Positions 43,753 to 53,390 of a DNA stretch of 64,000 bases are shown here, piece by piece. The translations under genes and the position numbers were made by a program. Each line of letters starts with the position of its first letter. Positions within the stretch are counted from its first letter, which is position 1. The stretch lies in NCBI RefSeq assembly GCF_012184415.1, contig NZ_VTOX01000001.1:620001-684000 (forward strand). Direction: 5' to 3'. The notes beneath the pieces are model-generated. The model was not told the origin of the DNA. It ran no database searches and worked only from the letters and a program-made list of their open reading frames with translations. The DNA is from Ramlibacter lithotrophicus (GTDB taxonomy: Bacteria; Pseudomonadota; Gammaproteobacteria; Burkholderiales; Burkholderiaceae_C).

Positions 43753-45546
43753 TCAGGCGGCAGCCGGCTCGGGCAGCACGACGGGCAGGAAGACGCTGAA
43801 CGTCGTTCCTTCTCCCTGCCGGGTGCTGAACTTGATCTCGCCGCCGTGCTCGTCCACGATGCTCTTCACGATCGGCAGGCCCAGGCCGGTGCCTTCGCCC
43901 GCCGGCTTGGTCGTGAAGTAGGTCTCGAAGATGCGCGGCTGCACTTCGGCCGGGATGCCGCTGCCGGTGTCGCTGACGTCGATGCGCACCCGCCCGCCTT
44001 CGACGAAGCTGCGCACCGTCACCGTTCCATCGCCGGGGATGGCCTGCGCCGCGTTGTTGATCAGGTTCAGGAACACCTGGTTCAGTTGCGACGGGTTGCA
44101 CTCCACGAGCGGCAGTTCACCGTACTCCTCGACCACCTTGACCCGGTTGGGGATCGCGCTGCGGGCGATGTACGCCACCGTGTGCAGGCCCTTGTTGAGG
44201 TCGAACTGGGCGATCTTGGCGCGGTCCAGCCGCGTGAAGTCGCGCAGGTTCTCCACCAGTTCGTGCATCTGGTCGATGCCCTGCAGCGTGTCGCCCAGCA
44301 TCTGCGCCAGCTCGCCGACGTCGTCGACCCCGTCCTCGGCGATCCGCGCCAGCTTGTCGCGGGTGGCCGCGATGTTCACCGTGACGGTATCGCCCTGGAC
44401 CTTGCCGGCCGCGCGCGCGAACGCCTGGGCCACCTTCAGGGGCAGCTCGTATCCCTTCAGGGCCTCCTGCACCATGCTGATGTTGCTGCGCGAGAACGCC
44501 AGGGGCGTGTTCAGCTGGTGGGCCACGCCGGCCACCATCTGGCCGAGCGAAGCCATCTTCTCGGACTGCGCCAGCTGCTGGTGGTCCTGCTCGCGCTGCC
44601 GGGCCTGCTCGACGATGATGCCGTCGGCGCGGCGCACGATGGCGAACAGCGCCACGAACAGCAGCGCCAGCAACCCGCCCACGATGGCCATCGCCTGCAG
44701 CGACATGCCTTCCACCGCATCCAGGTTGGTGGCCGCGACCTGCTCCATCTTCGCCTCGTTGGCACGCGCCGCGGCGGCGATCTTGGCCGAGGTCTCCTTG
44801 ACCTGCGCCAGCATCGGCGTCATGTCGGAATAGACTTCGAACACGCCGACGACGTCGTCGGTCCCGAACGCACGCACCGGCAGGTAGCTCGAAAGCAGGT
44901 CGCGGTTCTCGACCACGCCCTCGAAGGCATTGAACTTGTTGCGGCGCGACAGGTCGCTCTTCACGGTTCCCTTCATCGCGCCCTGCCAGCCGCCGTTGGC
45001 GCTCTTGTCCTCGCCGATCTGGGCGTGTTCGGACGAATAGGCGGTGATCCCGCGCCGGTCGAACACCTTGATCTTGAAGACGGTGGTCCGCTTCATGGTG
45101 TCGAACACCTTCGCGTCCAGCGTCCTGAACTCGGGCAGCGCCTGGATCTTCGCGCCGACTTCGGCAAAACAGGCTTTCTTCTGGACCGGAGCCGCCATCC
45201 GGCCGTCCGGGCCGGCCACGTCGGCAATGGCGCGGCAGTGATCCACGGGAAACTGCGCGACCTTGGCGACGAAGGGTCCGAAGTCCTTTTCCCACAGCGT
45301 GTTGGCGAACACGCGGGTCAGCGTGATGTTGCCGCCTTCGTGGGTGGCGACCAGGTCGCGCAGCGAGCCCTCTTCCTGCTGCTTCGCGAACGCCGACTGC
45401 ACCTGCTTGATGAAGCCGATCTCCTCGCGCTGCATGTCGCCGATGAAGGACGCCTGCTGGCGTTCGAAGTACGCCAGCGCGATCGCGACGGCCGCGAACA
45501 TGCCCACGCTCGCCAGCGTGAAATAGCGAACCAGGCGGAAACGCAT
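43753..45546 (-). CDS. Membrane sensor histidine kinase
   Basis: A 597-residue kinase. A helix at about 5-27, a periplasmic sensor domain to about 275 (with CRAIADVAGPDG and KKACFAEVG), and a second helix at about 280-305. The dimerisation box has His in MVAGVAHQLNTPLAFSRSNI. The ATPase domain has NLINNAAQAI, DTGSGIP and GTGLGLPIVKSIVDEHGG. The kinase and the dual-receiver gene lie downstream of nrfHA on the same strand and may sense a respiratory substrate. Confidence 0.9.
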   Translation of the reverse strand: MRFRLVRYFTLASVGMFAAVAIALAYFERQQASFIGDMQREEIGFIKQVQSAFAKQQEEGSLRDLVATHEGGNITLTRVFANTLWEKDFGPFVAKVAQFPVDHCRAIADVAGPDGRMAAPVQKKACFAEVGAKIQALPEFRTLDAKVFDTMKRTTVFKIKVFDRRGITAYSSEHAQIGEDKSANGGWQGAMKGTVKSDLSRRNKFNAFEGVVENRDLLSSYLPVRAFGTDDVVGVFEVYSDMTPMLAQVKETSAKIAAAARANEAKMEQVAATNLDAVEGMSLQAMAIVGGLLALLFVALFAIVRRADGIIVEQARQREQDHQQLAQSEKMASLGQMVAGVAHQLNTPLAFSRSNISMVQEALKGYELPLKVAQAFARAAGKVQGDTVTVNIAATRDKLARIAEDGVDDVGELAQMLGDTLQGIDQMHELVENLRDFTRLDRAKIAQFDLNKGLHTVAYIARSAIPNRVKVVEEYGELPLVECNPSQLNQVFLNLINNAAQAIPGDGTVTVRSFVEGGRVRIDVSDTGSGIPAEVQPRIFETYFTTKPAGEGTGLGLPIVKSIVDEHGGEIKFSTRQGEGTTFSVFLPVVLPEPAAA

Positions 45547-45748
45547 GACCCTTTTCTCCAGAAGCTGCCGGTCGGGCCTCGCGCCGGCACGCAACGTGCG
45601 GACGGGCCCGGGCCTGCGACGCAAGGGCTGTGCCTGCCCTGTTCGCCCCGAATCGCTTCTGGAGTTACGCAAAACATCCCGTAACAGGGAAAGGGCGGAC
45701 CTCCTTTCCTGTTTCCGGGAAGCGTGGCCCGGGGGCGACGCGCCGCGT

Positions 45749-47266
45749 TCAGCGCTTGCCGCTCGCCGCGGTCGGCACCACCCCCGTGACGGAGGCCGCT
45801 TCCGCGACCTTGGCCGCCGGCGCCGGGCCGCGCCGCAGCGCCGCCAGTTCGCCCTGGCGCGCGTAGTCGAGCGCCTCGCCGAGCACCCGGGCCGCTTCCT
45901 GCGGCGCGTGGAAGCCCATCGAGTTCTCGGCCGCGATGAAGTCCAGCCGCCATTGGGCCTTGCGCTGGAGCTCCAGGGCAGTCGCCAGTTGCTGGTCGGT
46001 CGCCCCGTCCTTCTTCGCCGCGACCACCGCATCCATCAGCGCGGTGATCGCCGCGCCGCCGCGCTGCATCAGCTCGAAGTTGCGGGTCTGGATCAGGTCG
46101 ACGCGGGCCTTGATCTCATCCTCGGAGAGCTTGTGGCAACCCTGGCACGCGCGGCTGATGTTCAACAGCGGGCTGCGCACCCAGTGGTCGGACACCTTGG
46201 TGGCGCCGTCGCGGGCATACGGCATGTGGCAGTCGGCGCAGGCGACGCCGCTGCGGGCGTGCACGCCCTGGCTCCACAGCTCGAACTCGGGGTGTTGCGC
46301 CTTCAGGATGGGCGCGCCGGTTTCGGCGTGCTTGTAGTCGAGGAAGCGGCCGCCATCGGGCATTCTGGTTTCGTTCCAGAACACCTCGATCTGGTCGACG
46401 TTCAGGCCCTTGCCCCAGGGCGCGGTGAGCGGCATCGCCGACGAGCAGTAGTACTCGATGTGGCACTGCGCGCACACGAAGGTGCGCATCTCGCCGCGCG
46501 TCGCCTCCACGTTCGGGTCGTACGCCACCTTCCTGCCGGCCGCCCGCCAGCGCTCGATCGACGGCGCGAACGGCGTCGGCGTCTCCGAGGCCGCCAGCTT
46601 CTGGATCCCGACCAGGAACGCGGGCCGGGTGACGATCAGCTGCATGGTCTTCGGATCGTGGCAGTCGGGGCAGGACACCGGCTGGCCGTGCCCCATGTCG
46701 TGCAGCTTCTTGTTGAGGTCCTTGTACGCGATCTTGTAGGTCTGCTCGAAGCCCTTCATCGCGTCGCCGCCGCCCAGCTCGCGGTACAGCGGCATGATGG
46801 ACGCGTGGCAATGCAGGCAGGAGCCGGTCTGCGGCTTGGTCTGCCGCTGCGTGTTCTCCTGGTCCTGCAGCATGAACGCGTGCCCGCGCCGGTCGCGGTA
46901 GTCGATCGAGAACGCATAGCCGAGGAACATGCGCTTGAGCCACGGATCCTTGTCGATCTTCTGCTGCGGCAGCGCCTCGCTGCCGCCGTGGCCGCCGAAC
47001 CGGGTGCGGGTGGCCTGCGCCGTGAGCTTGTAGGCGTCGTACTGCTTCGGCCAGTTGACGCCCCACTTCGCCGGGTCGGTGGTGTCGCGCGTCACCTCCA
47101 CCAGGCGCGTGGTCGTGACCTTTGCCTCCTGCTTGCGCTCGAAGATGTTCACGAGCAACGCCGTGAGCGCCACGGCCACCACCGCCGCGACGGCCAGCGC
47201 CGACAGCAGGATGGTGGCCGAGACGCCACGTTGCGTGACAGCAAACCAGGGGAATCGGGCTTTCAT
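45749..47266 (-). CDS. nrfA: Cytochrome c nitrite reductase (ammonia-forming)
   Basis: A 505-residue pentaheme enzyme reducing nitrite to ammonium in the periplasm. A membrane anchor spans about residues 15-40. Heme motifs are CLHCH (150), CPDCH (199), CAQCH (265, followed by IEYYC), CADCH (343, followed by MPY) and CQGCH (374). The first position, the active-site heme, is CxxCH where many NrfA have CxxCK; CxxCH forms are also known. GGAGG precedes the start. The nrfH gene is 14 bases upstream. Probably induced without oxygen through the FNR-type box before nrfH. Confidence 0.9.
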   Translation of the reverse strand: MKARFPWFAVTQRGVSATILLSALAVAAVVAVALTALLVNIFERKQEAKVTTTRLVEVTRDTTDPAKWGVNWPKQYDAYKLTAQATRTRFGGHGGSEALPQQKIDKDPWLKRMFLGYAFSIDYRDRRGHAFMLQDQENTQRQTKPQTGSCLHCHASIMPLYRELGGGDAMKGFEQTYKIAYKDLNKKLHDMGHGQPVSCPDCHDPKTMQLIVTRPAFLVGIQKLAASETPTPFAPSIERWRAAGRKVAYDPNVEATRGEMRTFVCAQCHIEYYCSSAMPLTAPWGKGLNVDQIEVFWNETRMPDGGRFLDYKHAETGAPILKAQHPEFELWSQGVHARSGVACADCHMPYARDGATKVSDHWVRSPLLNISRACQGCHKLSEDEIKARVDLIQTRNFELMQRGGAAITALMDAVVAAKKDGATDQQLATALELQRKAQWRLDFIAAENSMGFHAPQEAARVLGEALDYARQGELAALRRGPAPAAKVAEAASVTGVVPTAASGKR

Positions 47267-47280
47267 GGCAACCTCCGGAA

Positions 47281-47793
47281 TCAGGTACGCGGCCCGCCGA
47301 GCCCGGCGCGCTCGCCGTGACCCGCGGACTGGTGGCAGTGCACGCAGCTGGCTTCCTCCGCCGGCCCGCGGGCCATGACGGCGTCCTGCACCAGCTGGCG
47401 GTGGCAGGCCAGGCAGTTCTCCTGCACGATGTCGCTGTTGAACGGCTTGATGGCGATCGGCTCGGCGAAGTTCTGCAGGGTGTAGGCCTTGGAGTGGTTC
47501 CAGCCGTTGACGGCCTTGGCCACGTATTTCGCGATGAACCCGCGCGGCAGGTGGCAGTCGTTGCACACGGCGACGTGGTGGTGGCCCGCCTTCTGCCACG
47601 AGTCGTACTGCGCCTGCATGATGTGGCAGTTGGCGCAGACCTTCGGCTCCGAGCTCATGTACGAAAGTCCCTCGGCGTACACCAGCGTGTAGCCGCCGAT
47701 GCCGGCCGCGACGCCGACCAGCACGGCCACTGCCAGCAGCAGCCCCGTGCTGCCCGACAACCCGCGCCTTCGCACCGCTTCTGCCGTGACCAC
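47281..47793 (-). CDS. nrfH: NrfH-type tetraheme quinol dehydrogenase
   Basis: A 170-residue NapC/NrfH-family membrane cytochrome that takes electrons from quinol to NrfA. One N-terminal helix (about 15-35) is followed by CANCH, CNDCH, CLACH and [25 protein letters not shown] is the family signature. The start is GTG five bases after AAGGAG. It is the first gene of the nrfHA unit. Confidence 0.92.
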   Translation of the reverse strand: MVTAEAVRRRGLSGSTGLLLAVAVLVGVAAGIGGYTLVYAEGLSYMSSEPKVCANCHIMQAQYDSWQKAGHHHVAVCNDCHLPRGFIAKYVAKAVNGWNHSKAYTLQNFAEPIAIKPFNSDIVQENCLACHRQLVQDAVMARGPAEEASCVHCHQSAGHGERAGLGGPRT

Positions 47794-47883
47794 GTGCGCT
47801 CCTTGGCGCCTGCCCGGCGGTCGGCGACCGGCGGCACAGGCGGGAAACCCCCTCCTTGTTAGGCCACCACCGGGGCACTTTCC

Positions 47884-47897
47884 TTGACTCGGATCAA
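47884..47897 (-). promoter_or_regulatory. FNR-type box upstream of nrfH
   Basis: TTGAC-TCGG-ATCAA differs from the FNR consensus TTGAT-N4-ATCAA in one base. Its centre is about 97 bp upstream of the nrfH GTG, suitable for a class II activated promoter. It also lies upstream of the divergent hybrid kinase gene. Confidence 0.65.
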
Positions 47898-48007
47898 TGG
47901 ACGGACCAAGGTCGGGCAGCGCGTCCAATCCTGTCGTCCCGCGAGTTCGCGCCTGCTCGAGCGCAGCTTTCGGTGCATGCGGATGCATCCATCGGTATCA
48001 TCGTTTC

Positions 48008-50167
48008 ATGAGTGCCACAGCGCGCGCTGCCGCAGCCGAAATCGACGTCACGCGAGCTTCCAGCGCGACCTTGTGGTCGCTGCGCCTGCTGCTCGTGCTG
48101 TGCGTCGCCATCCCGGCCGTCGTCTTCGCCCTCTTCGCCGCTTACCGCTGGCATGCCGCGCACCAGAACGCCACCCAGCACGTGGACCGGCTCGTCGGCA
48201 TCGCGCACGAACACGCGCTGAAGGTGCTCGACAACAACGAAACGCTGCTCGGACGCGTGGTGGACCTGGTGGGCACCGAGGACGACGCCACCGTCCGCGC
48301 CGCCGAGGCCGTCCTGCACGAGCGACTGGGCGCGATGGCCGCCGACAAGGAACAGATCCAGTCGATCTGGGTCTGGGGCGCCGACGGACGCCCGCTGGCG
48401 GGCAACCGTTTCCATCCGCTGCCGGCGGACCTCGACGTGTCCGACCGCGAGTTCTTCCGCTGGCACCGCGACAACAAGGGCGGCCTGTACTTCACCGAAC
48501 CGCTCGTGGGCAAGGCCACCAGGGAGCCGTTCTTCGACATGAGCGTGGGGCGCTACCGGGCCGACGGTTCGTTTGGCGGGCTGGTCTCGGTGGGACTCTA
48601 CCCCGCGTACTTCCGGCGCTTCCACGCCAACCTCGTGAACGGCGAGCCGGGCGCGCTGGTCGCCATGTTCCGCGAGGACGGCGCCGTGTATTCGCGCATG
48701 CCCGGCGACGGCGCACCGGCGCGCATTTCGACCGATGGCGCCCTGATGCAGCGGGTGCTGGCAAGCGGGGGCGTGGGCGCCGTCATCGCCGAGTCGCCGA
48801 TCGACGGCCGCACCCGGATCCTCAGCCATCGCAAGGTCGGCAAGTATCCGATGTACGTGGCGGTGGGGATCGACGTCGCGGCGGTACGCGCCGGATGGCT
48901 GAAGGAGATGGCGGTGCTGGCGGCGTTGGGAGTGCTGCCGATGTCGGGGCTGTTGCTTGCCGCCGTGATCGCCGCGCGCCGCACGCGCCAGGCGTTCGAC
49001 GCGGCGCAGCGGCTGCAGGCGGAAACGGCGGCCCGCCAGCGTGCCGAGCAGGCGCTGTTCCAGTCCAAGAAGCTCGAGGCCGTGGGCCGGCTGGCGGGCG
49101 GCGTGGCCCACGACTTCAACAACGCGCTGATGGTGGTGAGCGGCAACCTGTTCATCCTGCGCCGGCTCCTGGGCGAACAGCATGCGCGATACACCGACGC
49201 GATCAACCGCGGCGTGGACTCGGCCAGCAAGCTCACCAAGCAGCTGCTCGCGTTCTCGCGCCAGAACGCGCTGGCGCCGGAGATCCTGCGGCTGCAGGAC
49301 CGCCTGCCGGCGATGGAGCCGCTGCTCGCGCCGGTGCTGGGCAGCGCGACCGAGCTCTCCGTGCAGGTGGCGCCCGACGTGCCGCCGGTCACGGCCGACC
49401 CGGCGGAGCTGGAACTGACGCTCGTCAACCTCGCGCTCAACGCACGCGACGCGATCGAAGGCGCCGGCCACCTGTGGATGCGCGCGTACACGATCGCGCA
49501 GCGCGCGGAGACGGGGCGCCAGGGCCGCTGGGTCGTGATCGAAGTGCGCGACGACGGCGCCGGCATCGAGCCGAACGTGCTCGAGCATGTTTTCGACCCG
49601 TTCTTCACGACCAAGCAGCTCGGGCAAGGCACGGGCCTCGGGCTGAGCCAGGTGTACGCCTTCTGCCAGCACGGCGGCGGCTGGGCCGAGGCCGAGAGCA
49701 CCCGCGGCCAGGGAACGACCATCCGCCTGTTTCTCGCGCCGGCCGCGCCGCCGGCCGCGGAACAGGCGCCGGCGGCGGCGACCACGGACGGCACCGTGGC
49801 CGCGCGCGTGCTGCTGGTGGAGGACAACCCGTCGATCGCGGCCGTGCTGGAGGAGACCCTGGAGTCGGTCGGCTGCAGCGTGGCCTGCCAGGAGAGCGCC
49901 GACGACGCGGCCGCGTGGCTGGACGTGAACAGCCCGCCCGACCTCGTGCTGACCGACATCGTCATGCCGGGCCACCGCGACGGGTTGGACCTGGCGCGCC
50001 ACGTGCGCCAGCGGTATCCGCGCCTGCCGGTGATCGTCATGACGGGCTACTCCGACCGGATGGAAGAACTCGCGACGCTGGAAGTCGTCGTCCTGGCCAA
50101 GCCGTTCGCCCCGAGTGCGCTGCTGGCCGCGATCGCCAGCCTCGGCATCGGCACTTCCGTCACCTGA
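48008..50167 (+). CDS. Hybrid histidine kinase with Cache-type sensor
   Basis: A 719-residue protein. Membrane helices at about 26-48 and 302-325 enclose a periplasmic Cache-like sensor (SDREFFRWHRDNKGGLYFTE, then SVGLYPAYFRRF). The kinase core has His368 in GGVAHDFNNALM and an ATPase domain with NLALNARDAI and GTGLGLSQVYAFCQHGGG. The C-terminal receiver has Asp650 in LTDIVMPGHRDG and Lys in LAKPF. No separate output domain. It is divergent from nrfHA across a short gap with the FNR box. Confidence 0.9.
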   Translation: MSATARAAAAEIDVTRASSATLWSLRLLLVLCVAIPAVVFALFAAYRWHAAHQNATQHVDRLVGIAHEHALKVLDNNETLLGRVVDLVGTEDDATVRAAEAVLHERLGAMAADKEQIQSIWVWGADGRPLAGNRFHPLPADLDVSDREFFRWHRDNKGGLYFTEPLVGKATREPFFDMSVGRYRADGSFGGLVSVGLYPAYFRRFHANLVNGEPGALVAMFREDGAVYSRMPGDGAPARISTDGALMQRVLASGGVGAVIAESPIDGRTRILSHRKVGKYPMYVAVGIDVAAVRAGWLKEMAVLAALGVLPMSGLLLAAVIAARRTRQAFDAAQRLQAETAARQRAEQALFQSKKLEAVGRLAGGVAHDFNNALMVVSGNLFILRRLLGEQHARYTDAINRGVDSASKLTKQLLAFSRQNALAPEILRLQDRLPAMEPLLAPVLGSATELSVQVAPDVPPVTADPAELELTLVNLALNARDAIEGAGHLWMRAYTIAQRAETGRQGRWVVIEVRDDGAGIEPNVLEHVFDPFFTTKQLGQGTGLGLSQVYAFCQHGGGWAEAESTRGQGTTIRLFLAPAAPPAAEQAPAAATTDGTVAARVLLVEDNPSIAAVLEETLESVGCSVACQESADDAAAWLDVNSPPDLVLTDIVMPGHRDGLDLARHVRQRYPRLPVIVMTGYSDRMEELATLEVVVLAKPFAPSALLAAIASLGIGTSVT

Positions 50168-50234
50168 ACGGCTGCCGGCGCCGCAACGGGGCGGCAGAAT
50201 ATCGCCCACCCGATCGACACACACCGGAGACCCC

Positions 50235-51542
50235 ATGACCTTGCCGGGAGCGCCCCGTCCCGCCGCCACCATCGTCGTCGTGCGCGACGCGCCCGCCGGG
50301 CTGGAAGTCCTGCTGCTGCGCCGCGCCGAAAAGGGCGACCACAACAGCGGCGCGTGGGTCTTCCCCGGCGGCCTGCTCGACGCCGGCGACCGGCGCTGCC
50401 ATGGCGCCTGCACCGGCCTCGACGATGCAAGGGCGAGCGTCCTGCTCGGCCTGGCCGAAGGCGGGCTCGACTACTACGTCGCGGCGATCCGCGAGTCGTT
50501 CGAGGAAGCCGGCATCCTGTTCGCCGTCGACGAGCGCGGCCAGCCGATCGACACGCTGGTGGACAGCGGCACGCCGCTGGCCGCGCTGCGCGAGCCCCTG
50601 CACCGGGGCGACGTGGCTTTCGCCGGTGTCTGCCACGACTTCGGGCTGCGGCTGGCGACCGACCAGTTGTTCTACATCGCGCACTGGGTCACTCCGCCCG
50701 GCCGCGCCAAGCGCTTCGACACGCGCTTCTTCCTGGCGGTGCTGCCGCAGGGACAGACCTCGTCCCACGACGCGCTGGAAACGGTCGACCACGTGTGGCT
50801 GAGGCCGCAGGAGGCCTTGTCCAGCGAGAACTCGCGCCGGCTCATGACGCCCACCCGCTCGGTCATCGCCACCATCGGGCGCTTCGAAAGCACGCAGGCG
50901 CTGCTGGCGTGGGCGCGCTCGCCGCGCGAGGTGGTGACGGTGGCCCCGCGGCTGGGGCGCGACGGCGGCGGCGTGCGTCCGGTGCAGCCGCACGAGCCGG
51001 CCTGGGCCGAACTCGGCTTCGTCGATCCGCACGGCCAGGGCACCGCCTGGTGCGAGTTGCGGCCGGGCGAGCCGGCGCGCCTGGCGCCGGGCGTCCTGCG
51101 CATCGCCGCGCCCCAGGGCGCCAACAGCTACCTGGTCGGCACGGGCGACGGCTGGGCCGTGATCGATCCGGGGCCGGCGGACGCGAGCCACCTCGCGGCG
51201 CTGGCGGCCGCTGCACCCGGTGGCATCCGCGCCATCCTGTGCACCGCCGCGGCACCGTCGGCCGGCGCGCAGGCACTGCATGAGCGCACCGGTGCGCCGG
51301 TGCAGCGCCCGGCCGCCGGCGACAGCATCGCCGTCGCCGGTGGCCACACGCTGCGCGTGCTCGCTCCGGCCGGCGCCGCGGACCACCGCGTGTTCCTGCT
51401 GGTGGAGCACAAGATCCTCTTTGCCGGCGACATCGCCGAGGCAGACGCCCTGCCGTCGGCGCATCCCGGCGTCGAATGGCTCGCGCCCGCCGCGGGGTTC
51501 CTGCGCCCGGCACCAGGCGCGGCCACCACCACGGCGCCGTAA
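50235..51542 (+). CDS. Nudix hydrolase fused to an inactive MBL-like domain
   Basis: A 435-residue fusion. Residues 1-230 are a NUDT19-like Nudix hydrolase; the Nudix box ends in AAIRESFEEAGILF. Residues 270-435 have the metallo-beta-lactamase fold frame (ANSYLVGTGDGWAVIDPGPA), but the metal site is lost. Where active members have a THxHxDH motif this has CTAAAPSAG, and GDH is replaced by GDI (LFAGDIAEAD). The first domain probably cleaves a CoA or nucleoside-diphosphate derivative. The second may only bind or stabilise. Confidence 0.82.
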   Translation: MTLPGAPRPAATIVVVRDAPAGLEVLLLRRAEKGDHNSGAWVFPGGLLDAGDRRCHGACTGLDDARASVLLGLAEGGLDYYVAAIRESFEEAGILFAVDERGQPIDTLVDSGTPLAALREPLHRGDVAFAGVCHDFGLRLATDQLFYIAHWVTPPGRAKRFDTRFFLAVLPQGQTSSHDALETVDHVWLRPQEALSSENSRRLMTPTRSVIATIGRFESTQALLAWARSPREVVTVAPRLGRDGGGVRPVQPHEPAWAELGFVDPHGQGTAWCELRPGEPARLAPGVLRIAAPQGANSYLVGTGDGWAVIDPGPADASHLAALAAAAPGGIRAILCTAAAPSAGAQALHERTGAPVQRPAAGDSIAVAGGHTLRVLAPAGAADHRVFLLVEHKILFAGDIAEADALPSAHPGVEWLAPAAGFLRPAPGAATTTAP

Positions 51543-51599
51543 GATCGCCGTTCGCGCGCGGTGGCCGCGCCAGTCCACCATCCACCCGGAGACAATTGA

Positions 51600-52454
51600 A
51601 TGGCTCAGATTGCATTTCTCGGCACCGGCCTGCTGGGCGGCGCATTCGCGGAAGCGGCAGCGACCCGCGGCGACTCGGTCAAGGCATGGAACCGAACACC
51701 CGACAAGGCGCAGGCGCTGGCCCGGTTCGGGGTGCAGCCGGCCGCCACGCCGGCCGACGCGGTGCGCGGCGCGGCCCGCGTTCACCTGGTGCTCAAGGAC
51801 GATGCGGTGGTGGAGGAAGTGATCGCGGCCGCCCGCGCGGCGCTGTCGCCGGACGCCGTGATCGTCGACCACACCACGACCCTGCCGGCGCTGACGGTGC
51901 AGCGCGCGCAGCGGCTGGCCGGCGAAGGGATCAAGTACCTGCACTGCCCGGTGTTCATGGGACCGCCCGCCGCCCGCAAGGCGCTCGGCTCGATGCTCGC
52001 CTGCGGCCCGCGCGCGCTGTTCGAGAGCGTCCAGGGCGAACTCGCGAAGATGACCGGCAAGATCGAGTACCTGGGCGAGCGCACCGACCTGGCCGCGGTG
52101 CACAAGCTGTTCGGCAACGCCATGATCGTCGGCGTGTCGGCCGTCATGGCCGACATCCTCACGATCGCGCAGGCCAGCAACGTTCCCGGCGAGGACGCCG
52201 TCAGGCTGCTCGGGCTGCTAGACCTCAACGCCATGGTCGCCGGACGCGGCGCCAACATGGCCAAGGGCAATTTCACGCCGACCTTCGAGCTGTCGATGGC
52301 CCGCAAGGACGTGCGCCTGATGCTGGAAGCCTGCGGCGATCGGCCGCTCGCCGCCCTGCCCGGCATTGCGGCGCGGATGGACCAGCTGATCGCCGCCGGC
52401 CACGGCGCCAGGGATCCGGCGGTGCTTGCGATCGACGCGGTACAGCGGCCCTGA
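51600..52454 (+). CDS. NAD(P)-dependent dehydrogenase, HIBADH family
   Basis: A 284-residue beta-hydroxyacid dehydrogenase-family protein. The Rossmann motif is IAFLGTGLLGGAFAEA at 4-19. The family substrate loop near residue 120 reads CPVFMGPPAARKA rather than the usual AxVSGG form, so the substrate is probably atypical. GNAMIVG with catalytic Lys in HKLFGNAM is near residue 171. It starts 57 bases after the Nudix gene and may be co-transcribed. Confidence 0.82.
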   Translation: MAQIAFLGTGLLGGAFAEAAATRGDSVKAWNRTPDKAQALARFGVQPAATPADAVRGAARVHLVLKDDAVVEEVIAAARAALSPDAVIVDHTTTLPALTVQRAQRLAGEGIKYLHCPVFMGPPAARKALGSMLACGPRALFESVQGELAKMTGKIEYLGERTDLAAVHKLFGNAMIVGVSAVMADILTIAQASNVPGEDAVRLLGLLDLNAMVAGRGANMAKGNFTPTFELSMARKDVRLMLEACGDRPLAALPGIAARMDQLIAAGHGARDPAVLAIDAVQRP

Positions 52455-52475
52455 GCGGCGCGCGCGGCGCCGGCC

Positions 52476-53066
52476 TCAGTGCGCGAGCGCTGCCTCGATC
52501 TCCGCGAAGCTGTCGGCCGCGTCCGGCAGGGCCAGGGCGGTGCCGACCTGGCGCGCGATCTGCGACAGCGAAAACAGGCCGCGCACCTCGAGGCCGCCGC
52601 GACCGTCGGCCTGCGTCACCAGCGCATGGTGGCGCCGGTGCTGCTGCAGGCTGGCCACGACGTTGCCGACGCGCGCCCCGCGCACCTGTTCGAGCTCGAA
52701 AGCGTCGAGTCGCTGGGCCGGCGTCATCACGTCCGCCACGACGATCTCCGAATGGCGCAGACCGCGCTCCTGCGCGAGCGTGACCGGCCGCTCGCCCATC
52801 AAGTCGGTGGCGGTGACGATGCCGACCAGCACCTCCTCGTCGCCCAGCACGAGCAGCATGCGCACGCCCCGCCGCATCATGAAGCGGTCGGCGTCGTCGA
52901 TCCTGGTGGCCGGTGACACGACGGCGGCGGCGACGCGCGTGAGGTCGGTCATCACGTCCAGCGCCGGCGAATCCATCGTCGTGACGGGCTGGTCCTGCTG
53001 GAGACGGCACACACGCACCGGTCCGCGCAGGACGCTGCGACTGGCCAGGGCTGGATAGCTGTTCAT
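52476..53066 (-). CDS. CBS-domain protein
   Basis: A 196-residue protein with a pair of CBS domains (about 38-90 and 108-165), with MRRGVRMLLVLGDEEVLVGI and a second repeat near HRRHHALVTQADGRGGLEVRG. CBS pairs sense adenine nucleotides. The start was chosen at the ATG after GGGAGG rather than upstream. It is convergent with the dehydrogenase gene, 21 bases apart. Confidence 0.82.
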   Translation of the reverse strand: MNSYPALASRSVLRGPVRVCRLQQDQPVTTMDSPALDVMTDLTRVAAAVVSPATRIDDADRFMMRRGVRMLLVLGDEEVLVGIVTATDLMGERPVTLAQERGLRHSEIVVADVMTPAQRLDAFELEQVRGARVGNVVASLQQHRRHHALVTQADGRGGLEVRGLFSLSQIARQVGTALALPDAADSFAEIEAALAH

Positions 53067-53331
53067 CTTGACCTCCCGGTTGGCCATCGCAACGTACACC
53101 CGGCCACCTGAAGGGAACCTGAGCGGAGCGAAAGCCCCCACTGGCTTCGCACGCGGGTGTATAGAAACGCCAGCCGCCGCAAGGCTCGCCCAAGCCATTG
53201 ACGGCAAAGGGAATTCGGTCGCCGGGGCGGCCGCCGGTGCATACGGAAAATATACTTCGAGGGCCCCGGCGACGTCCGGGCCATCGTTGCAAGTCATTGA
53301 TTTGACTAGAAAAAACGCCTTCCTCCGATCG
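53067..53331. other. Gap between CBS gene and cytochrome c gene
   Basis: It holds the promoters of both divergent genes. A TATACT hexamer (53251-53256) stands in an A+T-rich patch without a matching -35. A short A-run (about 53310) lies just before the sigma-54-like element. No gene seen. Confidence 0.4.
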
Positions 53332-53347
53332 TGGCACAGCTGATGCT
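53332..53347 (+). promoter_or_regulatory. Sigma-54-type promoter for the cytochrome c gene
   Basis: TGGCACAGCTGATGCT fits the TGGCAC-N5-TTGCW consensus with one mismatch, and the GG and GC doublets are exactly 10 bp apart. The element is 44 bp before the ATG of the small cytochrome gene. The required activator site was not identified. Confidence 0.5.
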
Positions 53348-53390
53348 TGGTTCAAGCCGAGACGATTCTTCACACCCAGGAGTTGCGACG

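Noticed and set aside
46805-46820. Sequence error converting CxxCK to CxxCH in NrfA
   Set aside because: CxxCH at the active-site heme is known in some NrfA proteins, and all other motifs are intact.
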